Shown here piece by piece: positions 26,827-36,540 of a stretch of DNA of 64,000 nt. The translations under genes were made by a program, and so were the position numbers. A model generated the notes under the pieces. The model was not told the origin of the DNA. It was given only the letters and a program-made list of their open reading frames with translations, and did not search any database. Each line of letters starts with the position of its first letter. Position 1 is the first letter of the stretch. This DNA is from UTCHB3 sp964625575 (lineage in GTDB: Bacteria; Bacteroidota; Ignavibacteria; Ignavibacteriales; Ignavibacteriaceae): positions 1 through 64,000 of the forward strand of contig CAZVBQ010000002.1 in the NCBI GenBank assembly GCA_964625575.1. The letters run 5' to 3'.

Positions 26827-26856
26827 CTTGTTGAATCACCTAAATAGTTTAAATTT
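26827..26856 (+). promoter_or_regulatory. Candidate Bacteroidota-type promoter for the 1229-aa T9SS gene
   Basis: TTG at 26827 is followed after exactly 19 bases by TAAATTTC, a one-mismatch fit to TAnnTTTG, 38 bases before the ATG. Confidence 0.45.
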
Positions 26857-26893
26857 CGTCTCCTCTTCCCATTTTTTAACCAAAAGGACCACC

Positions 26894-29800
26894 ATGAGTA
26901 AACTTGTGACCATCTTGTCGTTGATCTTCCTAACGGCATTTCCTTCACTGGCTCAGACGAACCCCGCTTTGTTCGATCTGAGTTCAGGCTCGTATTCTTT
27001 TACGGCCTGGCCTTCAACTTCCGCGGCAGGTACCTACCCCGCGAATATGATCTTTCAAAGACTGAGTGCTTTTACGGATCCGACTCTTACCACTGAGATG
27101 ACCCAGAATTACACATCCGCGTATGGTCTCACCGGTGGTGCCCGTGTCACCGGGTTGGGCCCGAACGGATTTTCATTCGTTAATTCAGGTTCGACCACTG
27201 GACAGGGTTACTTGGGTACCGCGATTCTCGGGTTGAATGCAACAGGAAGGCAAGATATTAAAGTCTCTTTCACTGCCGGCACGGTTGCATTGGGTACTCC
27301 AACCAGCCGCATCTACAAGATCAGACTTCAGTATCGTATCGGAACAACCGGCACTTGGACAGATGTACCCGGCCCGGTTGAATATTCTCCGGGAACTGCT
27401 GGATCCTCCCAGACTTTTGGTCCAACAACACTTCCTAATGAGTGCAACAACCAGGCGTCACTTTTTATTCGTTGGAAATATTATTATGAATCAGGTTCAG
27501 GCGGCAGACCAGAACTCCGCGTGGATGAGATCTCTGTTACATCGAGCGCGCAGTCTTCTGCTCAGAATTATACAACTTTCAGAACCGAAAACATCGAGGG
27601 CAACAACGGCTTCGTGGTTAACAGCGAGAAGTTCAACACCACTCGCGGTCAGATCACTTCTTACGTAACATGGGACAAAGACTACATCTACGTGGCTTAC
27701 TCCGGAACTACACCAGGCGGTAACCTTACCGAAAACGACAGAGCGATCCACCTCTACATTGACACCGACCCGAAACCCGTAGCCACCCAAGGCACAGGTA
27801 CAACTACCGGTGAAACATGGAGATGGACCCCGACACTTCCATTTAGTGCCAATTATCACTATGCTTTTAAGACCTTGGATAACACAGAGACCAAGAGGGT
27901 TTACAATGGCACAGCCTGGGGACCGGCAACATTCGAAACCGCGAATTTCAAAAACACAACCACGAGCTACTGGGAAGTCAAGATCAAAAGATCAGATCTC
28001 GGTAACCCAAAACAGATCAACCTTCTCGGTTACATAAACGAAGACTGGGATAACACTGCCGCCATCACAGGCGGATTGCCTTCAAACCTCTTCACCGATA
28101 ACACCACTCAGGGACCGGTTACTTTTACTTCAAACTTCCTGAATATCTCTTTTATCGACAAGATGACACCGGGAAGTGCCTTCACCCTGAACAACCACGG
28201 CTGGTCAGTAAGACTGAAAGCCTCGGGTGGAAGTCTGCTTGATTCAACCCTGCTGGCTGGTATGTTCGTTAACGCGACCAACGGCTATGATATCGGTATC
28301 GATCACCCGAAAACACCCCCCGCGCCTTCCAACTATATCAGCGCTTCGTTCCCACGCTCCACTTGGACATCAATGCTAGGACCGGAGTTCGAGAGGGATT
28401 TCAAAGCGTACTCTGATCTCTCGGCAACCACTTCAACTTGGGATTTCACCGTAAAATCGGACCTCAACGGCAACATCACCCTGAGCGCCGCTTCTTTTGA
28501 AGATGTTCCTGCTTCTTACGGCATAACCCTGAAAGACTTGTCATCAGGAGCCGAAACAAACCTCCGCACCGGTTCGTATACTTATACGAATGGCACGGTA
28601 TCCAATTCCAAGGATTTCCGCCTGATAATCGGAGTTGCTCTTTCGAATCCTACAGTGGTGGTTAACCCAGTTTCACTCTCGTTCGACACCGTTAAAACCA
28701 ACGCTACAAAAGACCTCGTGGTTACCATCACCAATACCGGTGACCAGATACTTCAGATATCAAACATGCTCGTAAGCGGAACCGGTTTCAGTTATGTGTT
28801 CAACACGACCACAGCGACACTGGGCAAAAACGACACTATAATCAGAACAATCAGGTTCGCCCCTTCAACCGCGGGTACGTTCTCCGGTAAATTCTCCATT
28901 CTCAGCAACGATCCCCTGAACGACACAGTTGAGGTAAACCTCACCGGTGTTGGCAAGGTCGCTGTACCGGGATTAGTTGTTACCGGCGACTCGCTCTCAT
29001 TCGGAAACGTGATCGTGGGTACCTCAGGTCAGGGTTCAATCACCGTTTCGAACACCGGGGGTGACGGTGTTGATCTCGTGATCACAGGAGTGACACTTTC
29101 AGGTAACGGCGCTTCTGCCTTTTCTTTCGCTGGAAGTGTTCCCGTAACCGTAACCGCGGGAAATTCCGCGCAGCTTAATTTCAATTTCATTCCCCCTTCA
29201 ATCGGATATTTTGGCGCGAGCATTTCGATCGCGAGCAACGCTCCCGGTTCACCCAGACTTCACCCTGTGGGCGGAAGCGGAACCGCTTCAGTTGCTTCAA
29301 AAAACTACTCCGGCGGATGGAGCCTGATGTCAATACCGCTTAACCCGGTTTCAAATCTTACTCCGGATGTGCTGGCTGGCATTCCGTTCTACTACCTCTA
29401 TTCATTTAACGGAAGTGGTTACGTTGCCTCACCTGTCATGAATCCGGCAGCGGGTTACTGGCTTGGACTTGAAGCTCCTGCAACCGTAAATGTTACCGGT
29501 ACACTTCTCACAGTAAGTCAGACAAGATCACTTTCGGGTGGTTGGAACCTGATTGCTTCACCATTCACCTCCGGCACGGTGAAAAATAATATCAGGATTC
29601 TTCAGACCGGAAACCAGACCGCATACACGATTGAAGAAGCCGTTGTAGCAGGTCTCGTTCAGAGAAGCATCTACAAGTTCAACAATACAACTGTTGCTTA
29701 CGATACCACCACAACCCTCGCGGCCTGGGATGGTCACTGGTTCTTTACAAATACCACCGGGCTTGAGATCAGATATGATACCCCGGACGATGGTTTTGTT

Positions 29801-30583
29801 CCGAAACAGGAAGAGAAAAACGGAATTGAATCGACAAACGATAACTGGCTTGCCACCATTTCCGCTACAGTTAATGGCATAACCGACAAGTTCCTCGGAT
29901 TCGGCACCAATTCCGAAGCTTCGAACGGATTCGATATCAGGTTCGATATGGCGAAGGCACCCGCCTCACCGTCACCGAACTCGGTTCAGACATGGTTCCA
30001 GCAGACCGGATGGTCGGCCTACACCGATAAATTCGCGTCGGATGTGAAAACACCTTACTCAATCGATCCTGAAAAATCATGGTCATTCAAAGTGTCTTCA
30101 AATGCCTCCGGACTCATAAAACTCTCATGGGCTGAAATTCTCCAGCAGATTCCTCAGGAGATAAGGAACAATCACAAATTCTTCCTTTCAGGTTATGGCA
30201 TCACGACTCCCGTCAACATGCTTCTTGTGACACAGTATGAGTTCAACGCGGTGGCCGGTTCGATTTATACATTCGTTATCAACTCAAGCCCTGTGGGCAT
30301 CAACGATGAGATGATGAACCTTGACTTCAAACTCGGGCAGAATTATCCTAACCCATTCAACCCCTCGACCACCATCAGCTTCAGCATCAAGGAAGCCGGT
30401 CAGGTAACTTTAAAGGTTTACGATATTCTCGGCAACGAAGTTTCAACCCTCGTGAACGATGTAAAACAGCCCGGCAGATATGATGTCAGGTTCGAAGCAG
30501 CAAACCTCCCGTCAGGTACCTACTTCTACAAACTCGTTCAGGGTAAAAACACTGAAATCAAGAAGTTGATGCTGCTTAAGTAA
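26894..30583 (+). CDS. Large secreted type IX cargo, paralogue of the preceding gene with an extra N-terminal domain
   Basis: The start at 26894 follows AAAGGACCACC and yields a signal peptide MSKLVTILSLIFLTAFPSLA; the open frame extends 24 codons further upstream but crosses the candidate promoter. The 1229-residue protein adds an N-terminal beta-sandwich (about 20-220) and then repeats the plan of its neighbour: DOMON/CBM9-like part (WDKDYIYVAYSG, IHLYIDTDPKP), two ASH-like Ig domains, GWSLMSIPL and GWNLIASPF units, and a Por tail. The last 100 residues are almost identical to those of the neighbour while the rest is clearly diverged. Function beyond surface location is unknown. Confidence 0.85.
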   Translation: MSKLVTILSLIFLTAFPSLAQTNPALFDLSSGSYSFTAWPSTSAAGTYPANMIFQRLSAFTDPTLTTEMTQNYTSAYGLTGGARVTGLGPNGFSFVNSGSTTGQGYLGTAILGLNATGRQDIKVSFTAGTVALGTPTSRIYKIRLQYRIGTTGTWTDVPGPVEYSPGTAGSSQTFGPTTLPNECNNQASLFIRWKYYYESGSGGRPELRVDEISVTSSAQSSAQNYTTFRTENIEGNNGFVVNSEKFNTTRGQITSYVTWDKDYIYVAYSGTTPGGNLTENDRAIHLYIDTDPKPVATQGTGTTTGETWRWTPTLPFSANYHYAFKTLDNTETKRVYNGTAWGPATFETANFKNTTTSYWEVKIKRSDLGNPKQINLLGYINEDWDNTAAITGGLPSNLFTDNTTQGPVTFTSNFLNISFIDKMTPGSAFTLNNHGWSVRLKASGGSLLDSTLLAGMFVNATNGYDIGIDHPKTPPAPSNYISASFPRSTWTSMLGPEFERDFKAYSDLSATTSTWDFTVKSDLNGNITLSAASFEDVPASYGITLKDLSSGAETNLRTGSYTYTNGTVSNSKDFRLIIGVALSNPTVVVNPVSLSFDTVKTNATKDLVVTITNTGDQILQISNMLVSGTGFSYVFNTTTATLGKNDTIIRTIRFAPSTAGTFSGKFSILSNDPLNDTVEVNLTGVGKVAVPGLVVTGDSLSFGNVIVGTSGQGSITVSNTGGDGVDLVITGVTLSGNGASAFSFAGSVPVTVTAGNSAQLNFNFIPPSIGYFGASISIASNAPGSPRLHPVGGSGTASVASKNYSGGWSLMSIPLNPVSNLTPDVLAGIPFYYLYSFNGSGYVASPVMNPAAGYWLGLEAPATVNVTGTLLTVSQTRSLSGGWNLIASPFTSGTVKNNIRILQTGNQTAYTIEEAVVAGLVQRSIYKFNNTTVAYDTTTTLAAWDGHWFFTNTTGLEIRYDTPDDGFVPKQEEKNGIESTNDNWLATISATVNGITDKFLGFGTNSEASNGFDIRFDMAKAPASPSPNSVQTWFQQTGWSAYTDKFASDVKTPYSIDPEKSWSFKVSSNASGLIKLSWAEILQQIPQEIRNNHKFFLSGYGITTPVNMLLVTQYEFNAVAGSIYTFVINSSPVGINDEMMNLDFKLGQNYPNPFNPSTTISFSIKEAGQVTLKVYDILGNEVSTLVNDVKQPGRYDVRFEAANLPSGTYFYKLVQGKNTEIKKLMLLK

Positions 30584-30584
30584 G

Positions 30585-30647
30585 TGTTAGGTGTTAGGTA
30601 TTAGGTGTTAGGTATTAGGTGTTAGGTATTGGGCGCCTGCGGCGCCC
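30585..30647 (+). repeat. TTAGGTGTTAGGTA minisatellite ending in a GC hairpin
   Basis: Immediately after the stop, TTAGGT/GTTAGGTA units repeat about six times (30585-30630), then GGGCGCC-TGC-GGCGCCC forms a 7-bp hairpin (30631-30647) followed by TTT. The complementary units ATACCTAACACCTAA appear at 30761-30785, so the two tracts could pair around the terminator between them. Confidence 0.7.
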
Positions 30648-30694
30648 TTTATCTTAACTTGGAGTATACGTGGTTTATAAGCACCTTTAAAAAT

Positions 30695-30730
30695 AAAAAA
30701 GCTGTTCTCGAATCGGGAACAGCTTTTTTT
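30695..30730. terminator. Bidirectional terminator between the T9SS gene and the aldolase gene
   Basis: AAAAAAGCTGTTC..GAACAGCTTTTTTT stem, nearly the same sequence as the hairpin at 26763-26800. The flanking genes converge here. Confidence 0.85.
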
Positions 30731-30787
30731 GTTAATGTACAGCAGGTCAGGAGCAGACAATAATACCTAACACCTAATACCTGACAC

Positions 30788-31831
30788 TTAAGCGATAGTA
30801 ATCGTCTTATCCGCGTAAACGTCCTGAATGAGGTTCAGAAGCTGAACACCTTCGTTCATTGGGCGCTGGAAGGCTTTTCTGCCTGAGATAAGACCCATAC
30901 CGCCGGCTCTTTTGTTGATAACCGCGGTGCGTGCTGCTTCGGCGAAATCATTCGCTCCGGAAGCGCCGCCCGAGTTGATCAGACCCATTCTGCCCATGTA
31001 GTTATTGATAACCTGGTAGCGGGTGAGATCGATAGGATGATCGGTTGAGAGGTCAGTGTAAACTTTCGGGTGGGTTTTACCGAATTTCAGAGCGTTATAG
31101 CCACCGTTGTTCTCGGGCATCTTCTGCTTGATAATATCAGCTTCAATGGTAACACCGAGATGGTTTGCCTGACCGGTAAGGTCAGCTGAAACGTGGTAAT
31201 CCTTGTCAGCCTTGAACGCGTTGTTTCTGGTGTAGCACCACAGAATTGTAGCCATTCCGAGCTCGTGAGCATACTTGAATGCAGCCGACACTTCCTGGAT
31301 CTGGCGTGTGCTTTCATCTGAACCGAAGTAAATGGTAGCGCCAACAGCAACCGCGCCCATATTGTAGGCATCTTCGATAGTGGCGAACATCACCTGATCA
31401 AACTTGTTCGGGTAGGTAAGAAGTTCGTTGTGGTTCAGTTTAAGAACGAACGGGATCTTGTGGGCATATTTTCTGGCAACCGAGCCAAGAACACCGAAAG
31501 TTGACGCAACCGCGTTGCAACCGCCTTCAATGGCGAGCTTCACGATGTTTTCGGGGTCAAAATAGACCGGATTCGGGGCGAATGACGCGCCGGCTGAGTG
31601 CTCGATACCCTGATCAACAGGGAGGATCGACATGTAGCCTGTACCCGCGAGTCTTCCGGTATTGAAGATCGTTTGGAGGCTTCTCAGCACATTGATATTC
31701 CTGTCTGAAGGAATGAAAATTCTGTCAACGAAATCAGGGCCAGGCAGGTGCAGGCTCTCTTTGGGGAACTTCGCTTTGTAGGTTAGAAGGCTTTCACCTT
31801 CGGCACCCAGCAGTTCTGTTATTTTACTCAT
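30788..31831 (-). CDS. fbaB: Class I fructose-bisphosphate aldolase (FbaB type)
   Basis: The 347-residue protein belongs to the DeoC/LacD-like class I aldolases that use a Schiff-base lysine instead of zinc. ILPVDQGIEH, FVLKLNHNELL and ATIYFGSDE are typical, and the end holds NSGGASGANDF and KRAGGMGLISGRKAFQRP, where the phosphate of the substrate binds. It cleaves fructose 1,6-bisphosphate to DHAP and glyceraldehyde 3-phosphate. The gene is single, with convergent neighbours on the 3' side. Confidence 0.9.
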   Translation of the reverse strand: MSKITELLGAEGESLLTYKAKFPKESLHLPGPDFVDRIFIPSDRNINVLRSLQTIFNTGRLAGTGYMSILPVDQGIEHSAGASFAPNPVYFDPENIVKLAIEGGCNAVASTFGVLGSVARKYAHKIPFVLKLNHNELLTYPNKFDQVMFATIEDAYNMGAVAVGATIYFGSDESTRQIQEVSAAFKYAHELGMATILWCYTRNNAFKADKDYHVSADLTGQANHLGVTIEADIIKQKMPENNGGYNALKFGKTHPKVYTDLSTDHPIDLTRYQVINNYMGRMGLINSGGASGANDFAEAARTAVINKRAGGMGLISGRKAFQRPMNEGVQLLNLIQDVYADKTITIA

Positions 31832-32058
31832 ATTGATTATTCTCCATTCTGGATTTTGTAAAAACCAAGTCGAAATATAATCATTTTAATTGTATGGAGG
31901 AAGGAGGAGTGATGAGCGATGAGTGATGAGCGATGAGTTGTTTTAATCCGAACCAATAGCCTGTGGTTTTAACCACAGGGAATGATCGATCGGGAAAACC
32001 CATTACCACTCTACACATAATTAATAATCCTCCGGAATTAAAATTTTTCTGTTGTTGC
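31832..32058. repeat. Intergenic stretch with low-complexity and dispersed elements
   Basis: GATGAGCGATGAGTGATGAGC units (31910-31940) are followed by CCAATAGCCTGTGGTTTTAA and the complementary CCACAGG (31949-31981), an element seen again in inverse orientation near 47260-47290, and by CTCTACACATAATT (also at 36472). No gene is visible in it. Confidence 0.55.
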
Positions 32059-32088
32059 TTGGAGTTTCGTCATACTGAATTATATTGC
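32059..32088 (+). promoter_or_regulatory. Candidate Bacteroidota-type promoter of the small lipoprotein gene
   Basis: TTG, a 19-base spacer and TATATTGC, close to TAnnTTTG, 76 bases before the ATG at 32164. Confidence 0.4.
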
Positions 32089-32163
32089 ACCGGGTTATTT
32101 TATGCTTTGTGAGCATCCCGATTTAATCATCTTATTTAATCATAAACAGTTACCGGAGTGTCC

Positions 32164-32478
32164 ATGTTAAACAGGACTCTTACAAGATCGTTATTCCTCT
32201 TATTTGCTGCCATGCTTTTTAACGCCTGTAGCGTTTCCGTTACACCTTCAACAGAGCAACTTGCCGAAGAAGCAAAGAAAAGCATGTCGGAAAGCCCGGA
32301 GTTCAAAGACAAGGGAATCACCGTCAAAGAATTTACCCTCGAGCACAAAGAAGGTAAAAACTATGAAGGCAAACTTATAACAACAGAAACCGACGGCGAT
32401 TACGGCTACAAAGTCGATGTTGTTTATGAAGACGACAAACTTTCCTGGAAAATAGTGGAAAAATTAGGCAAACAGTAA
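32164..32478 (+). CDS. Small lipoprotein of unknown function
   Basis: The ATG at 32164 has GGAG six bases upstream. The 104-residue product has a signal peptide ending FNAC, a lipobox, then a mature domain of about 80 residues (KSMSESPEFKDKGITVKEF, KLITTETDGDYGYKVDVVYE) with a strand-rich, charged composition. It may be a DUF4333-like small extracytoplasmic domain, but I do not claim a family. It stands alone with its own candidate promoter and terminator. Confidence 0.7.
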   Translation: MLNRTLTRSLFLLFAAMLFNACSVSVTPSTEQLAEEAKKSMSESPEFKDKGITVKEFTLEHKEGKNYEGKLITTETDGDYGYKVDVVYEDDKLSWKIVEKLGKQ

Positions 32479-32503
32479 ATTTCAGTTATTGCCATAAAAA
32501 AAG

Positions 32504-32531
32504 CGCGCGGATGGAAACTTCCGCGCGTTTT
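32504..32531. terminator. Bidirectional terminator
   Basis: CGCGCGGA and TCCGCGCG pair around an 8-base loop. TTTT follows on the plus strand (lipoprotein) and a seven-base T-run on the minus strand (restriction-modification genes). Confidence 0.85.
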
Positions 32532-32573
32532 CGGTAATAGAACGCTTTCGGGTACACACAATCAAAATTATGA

Positions 32574-35501
32574 TCACATATCTTTAAGTGTAATCCTGTC
32601 GAATACTGCCTTTATTAAATCGGATTTTAGTTCTTCAAGCGTGCTTTCCGGAATGTCATAAACATTCAAAATGTATTGTTCAAAATCCAACCGGTCCTCC
32701 TTTTCAAATTCCTCATCAACAGGTAGCACATCCCGGTCCAACAAATGGCTAAATTTTTCAATAATATTCTTCTTTTCTTGTTCAGATGGTTTATCCGGGT
32801 CCAGAATACAGATTTTTTTGAAGAAATTGGCGTTAAGATCTAACGCGCCTTGATGTCTTGATACCCCCCGGCGCTCAATTTGTATCAAGGTGGTTATCGA
32901 GTTTAGCAGTGCTGCTATTAATAATGGATCATATTTATCGGAGACTGAAAATCCTATTAGCCTTTGATCAATACAAACCGGCTCAGTGGCAACAGCAAAA
33001 AATAGCCTTTCAAACGGATTGACAGCTGTCACAATATGCGCTTTTTTAGGTTTTATAGAATACCAGTATGGCCTATGCGAAGAACAAGCTTCTTGGATCG
33101 TTTTTGTACCATTTTTGTTCCGCTCGTTTTTAAATCTGTCGATCCATGATAACGCCCCACTACCCGATAATTCAAGTTCGTCTTGAGGTGCAAGGCAGCT
33201 AAACAAAAAATGCGAGACTGATGATCTGATTTGAAGACTTTTAATATCGGATGGACTCTTGATATATGGGATCAGATACTGCTTTTCAATCGTATTGGAT
33301 TTTAGCCTGTGCTTGTTAATAACGAACATATCATTCCAACCTGTCCGTTCACCCCGAAAGACCTGGAATACTCCGGGTACCGGATTGATTAATTTTTCCT
33401 CAAGAGTTTCAATCAAATTGGGGGCAGAAAAAAATGAGCTCCAGTTTCCATCTTTCTTAAGAGATTTAATCAGTTCCGCACGGCTTACAATTCGAAAACC
33501 CACACTGCCGTCTTTTTTCCGGACAAATTTGACGTTCCCCTGTGTATTTTCCACTCCTAAAAAACCGTGAATTTCATGATTTTCAATTTCCGCGTAAAAA
33601 TCCGAAATTGCCTTCAGGCGCGTCAGAGGAGATGGCTTGTCAAACAATTCGCTTAATTTTCGATTGATTGTTATAAATTTGGTGGGGATTCCGGTTTTAT
33701 TAGCCTCAAGTAGAATAAAGAGCGAGGACACTTGAGAGTCCTTAAACCAATGCTCGGCGTTTGACCGGATCACGTATTTGATCTGAAAGTTGTCCAGTAT
33801 AAATTTCTTAAACTGATTTCCGTATTCTTTCCCAAGCCAGGCATTCGAGGTGATGGCAGAAATTCGTCCGCCTTCTTTCAAAAATTGTAATGAGTTATAG
33901 ATACAATAGGTGAAATAGTCAGATCTTTCATTAATCTTAAAAGTGCCTCTCACCATGAATGATTGCTGTGTTTGGGCGAAGATCTGCTTAAAATAAGCTG
34001 ATAGCAGATCATTCGGAATATCCTCTTGCTGTATGAAAGGGAAATTACTTATTATCGCGTCGAACCTGGGAAGCTCCACTTCCTTGGTCACATTATAATC
34101 AACCGGATCAGGGAAAAGGAGCCGGCTATCCGGTTTCAGATCGAAGTAATCCCCCCTCAAAACCCGGGGGAAATTGAAGACCTCTTTTAAGTTTTGCTTA
34201 TAGAGATTAATTACCGATAAAATTGCGGGGAAATGAGAAATGTCATTTCCCCATATTTGGAACAATTTTTGGGTATGATTTTTCGCACCGTGAAAACTCA
34301 GAATACGATAGAAAGATTCCAGAAATGTGCCGGTGCCACAAGTAGGATCAAAAAGAATGTCCTTATTCGAATTAACAGCAGGAAAACTAACAAGATCTGC
34401 CAGTATCGGATTCGTGAAATATTGCCCAAATTTTCTTTTCTCGGATTGGGGTATCAATTCTTCCAACACATTTCCGATAACCTCAACAGGAAGAACCCTG
34501 AAGTCGAAATTGTTAAAAACTCGCAACAACTCGACCAATACTTTCGAGACCACTTCGTCATATTCCAATCCATCTGTAAAATCCGGTTTGAAGACTGCCG
34601 CAAAATCAATCTTTGAAGCCTCGTCGAAATATTTTGATAATTGACTTTTGAAACTGTCCGGGTTTTTGATCTTTATTTGTTTCAACTTCCCTGAAAGATT
34701 GGTTGAAAGTGTACAATAGAATAACAATTTGGAGATAAGATTATAGAAAATGAATTTGGAAAGTATCTGCTCCTCTGTAATGTTTTCCACTTTAGAAGAA
34801 GATGATGTAAGAATCCGTATGTTCTGATTTTCGAGAATCTTCCATCTATTGAACTGTTTCCTGAACTCAACGTCTGTTCCACTTTTATCTCTGATCGCTT
34901 CTTCGAATCTGGGTATCAACATTTCTGAGGCTTCTGTTATCGCGGATAGGAACTGTTCCGAAATATTTACTGCAGTCTTTAATTTGCCGCTCAACATGAG
35001 TGCTTCAAGGTCCCGCAGAATTTCAAAAAGCCTTTGTTTCAAAAGCTCTTCATTTGTCTGATATTTTTGGGGGTCCGCGAGATCCTCACGAGTTGAAATC
35101 GACGGAAGGGGCGGATATCTTTTTATGGGTTGAATGTCCTCAATAGTGTAATTCCCGTCTACAATCTGCCATATAGCCGCTTCTCTGCCATTCCATGTCA
35201 CAAAGGACGATGAGCGGAGTTGTTTCGCTTTTTCAATGGCATTTTCAAGAAGATCATGATCATCTACGGGTGTATCCGGAAATTTGAGCTCCCAACCATT
35301 AAACACAATTCCGGAAACCTTGTCAGAGAACAGAAGCACATCAGGAAATTTCGTCCTGCCGGTTTCTACCTTGATTCCGGAATCATTTGTGGCATCCTGA
35401 AATATGGTTTTCTTTTCGTTAATGGCGACCTGTATCCAGCCTATTATTTGACCGGCGAACGTCCTTTCGTTTATCTTAATCCTTTTTCTCGTTGTATTCA
35501 T
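32574..35501 (-). CDS. Restriction enzyme-methyltransferase fusion (type IIG-like, N6-adenine methylase domain)
   Basis: The 975-residue protein has an N-terminal nuclease-like domain with FPDVLLFSDK and GWELKFPD (about 50-75), consistent with a PD-(D/E)xK site. A helical connector follows, then a gamma-class N6-adenine methyltransferase: FGQYFTNPILADLV, motif I DPTCGTGTFLE and motif IV SNFPF (a variant of the usual NPPF/Y). The last 300 residues (VFRGERTGWNDMF, RPYWYSIKPKKA, RGVSRHQGALDLNANFFKK) resemble a target-recognition domain of type IIG or BREX PglX-like enzymes. It overlaps the separate methyltransferase gene by 26 bases. The pair should form a self-contained R-M system; recognition site unknown. 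Confidence 0.78.
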   Translation of the reverse strand: MNTTRKRIKINERTFAGQIIGWIQVAINEKKTIFQDATNDSGIKVETGRTKFPDVLLFSDKVSGIVFNGWELKFPDTPVDDHDLLENAIEKAKQLRSSSFVTWNGREAAIWQIVDGNYTIEDIQPIKRYPPLPSISTREDLADPQKYQTNEELLKQRLFEILRDLEALMLSGKLKTAVNISEQFLSAITEASEMLIPRFEEAIRDKSGTDVEFRKQFNRWKILENQNIRILTSSSSKVENITEEQILSKFIFYNLISKLLFYCTLSTNLSGKLKQIKIKNPDSFKSQLSKYFDEASKIDFAAVFKPDFTDGLEYDEVVSKVLVELLRVFNNFDFRVLPVEVIGNVLEELIPQSEKRKFGQYFTNPILADLVSFPAVNSNKDILFDPTCGTGTFLESFYRILSFHGAKNHTQKLFQIWGNDISHFPAILSVINLYKQNLKEVFNFPRVLRGDYFDLKPDSRLLFPDPVDYNVTKEVELPRFDAIISNFPFIQQEDIPNDLLSAYFKQIFAQTQQSFMVRGTFKINERSDYFTYCIYNSLQFLKEGGRISAITSNAWLGKEYGNQFKKFILDNFQIKYVIRSNAEHWFKDSQVSSLFILLEANKTGIPTKFITINRKLSELFDKPSPLTRLKAISDFYAEIENHEIHGFLGVENTQGNVKFVRKKDGSVGFRIVSRAELIKSLKKDGNWSSFFSAPNLIETLEEKLINPVPGVFQVFRGERTGWNDMFVINKHRLKSNTIEKQYLIPYIKSPSDIKSLQIRSSVSHFLFSCLAPQDELELSGSGALSWIDRFKNERNKNGTKTIQEACSSHRPYWYSIKPKKAHIVTAVNPFERLFFAVATEPVCIDQRLIGFSVSDKYDPLLIAALLNSITTLIQIERRGVSRHQGALDLNANFFKKICILDPDKPSEQEKKNIIEKFSHLLDRDVLPVDEEFEKEDRLDFEQYILNVYDIPESTLEELKSDLIKAVFDRITLKDM

Positions 35502-36357
35502 GAGCTTTTTCCCCTAATAATTGTAAAGTCGAATTTTGATAGTTGAGGTATTGAATCGTTTTTTCGATCCTCTCTGTGCAAATTTTAATGTAATCAACGG
35601 GAGACACACGATGGAGGAGAACATCCTCGTTTTTTTCTATTCCGATGAACCTGCGGTCTTCCAGAATTGCGGAAAGCAGAAAACTACCACTGCCGCAAGC
35701 GTTGTCCAATACTATCGCGCCGGGATTTGTAAATGTTCTAATCAAGTATCTTCCCAGTTCAACGGGCTTTTGCGTTGGATGATAAACCTTTCCTTCCGAC
35801 TCTGCAGTTTTGAAGTAAACAATGTCTTCGAGATTTTGCTCTTCGATCGTTACAACATCGTTCGGATAGCGATGCCCGTCGCTTTTAACATGATGAGGTT
35901 TAAATTCACCGTAACTTCCGGTAAACTGATCCTTTCTCACACCCTTGTCATACGGTTCACCGGGAATCATTTGCGGGTTATAAACCGGCTGGGACTTATA
36001 GAATATGCAGATATCCTCATGTTTTCGAAGTGGCTGTTTTTTCGCGTTAAGGAAATTCGTCGACTTTGACTTGATCCAGACGATCTTGTACTTGAACAAC
36101 TTCTCATTGCTAAGAATCAGCTTCGCGGTAAACAAACCTTGCGAGGTCAGAGCGATACACCCATTGTCTTTAATTATCCTTTCGTATTCCTTCCACAGTT
36201 TGTTCAGATCAATGACTGAATCCCACTTGTTTTGCGTGGTGCCATAGGGTAAATCGCAAATAATCATGTCGATCGATTTGTCGGGCAATAATGGCATCAC
36301 TTCGAGGCAGTCGCCTTGGATCACCTGATTTTCAAATTCTTCAATATTTCTTGACAT
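35476..36357 (-). CDS. DNA adenine methyltransferase, partner of the restriction enzyme
   Basis: The 293-residue protein is a beta-class (N4/N6) methyltransferase with motif IV first: ICDLPYGTTQNKWD (catalytic DLPY, a DPPY variant). Near the end comes SAM-binding DNACGSGSFLLSAIL and FIGIEKNEDV. HPTQKPVELGRYLIR is also diagnostic. It modifies adenine or cytosine-N4 in duplex DNA. The gene lies upstream of, and overlaps, the restriction gene, so the methylase would be made first, a usual safeguard for the host. Confidence 0.88.
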   Translation of the reverse strand: MSRNIEEFENQVIQGDCLEVMPLLPDKSIDMIICDLPYGTTQNKWDSVIDLNKLWKEYERIIKDNGCIALTSQGLFTAKLILSNEKLFKYKIVWIKSKSTNFLNAKKQPLRKHEDICIFYKSQPVYNPQMIPGEPYDKGVRKDQFTGSYGEFKPHHVKSDGHRYPNDVVTIEEQNLEDIVYFKTAESEGKVYHPTQKPVELGRYLIRTFTNPGAIVLDNACGSGSFLLSAILEDRRFIGIEKNEDVLLHRVSPVDYIKICTERIEKTIQYLNYQNSTLQLLGEKAHEYNEKKD

Positions 36358-36540
36358 CTTCCTTTTCTCAATCTTAAAACTTGACTGTCCAATTTAATAA
36401 AATTTCTTTGAATCCGGGAGAGCAATCAGCAAGTATGATCTGCCCGGATGAACCGTTTAGAGCAAGCCTGACTCTACACATAATTCATTCTCACGAATAA
36501 AGATGGGTTTTCAACTTATCCCGCTTAGTCACGCTATTTC

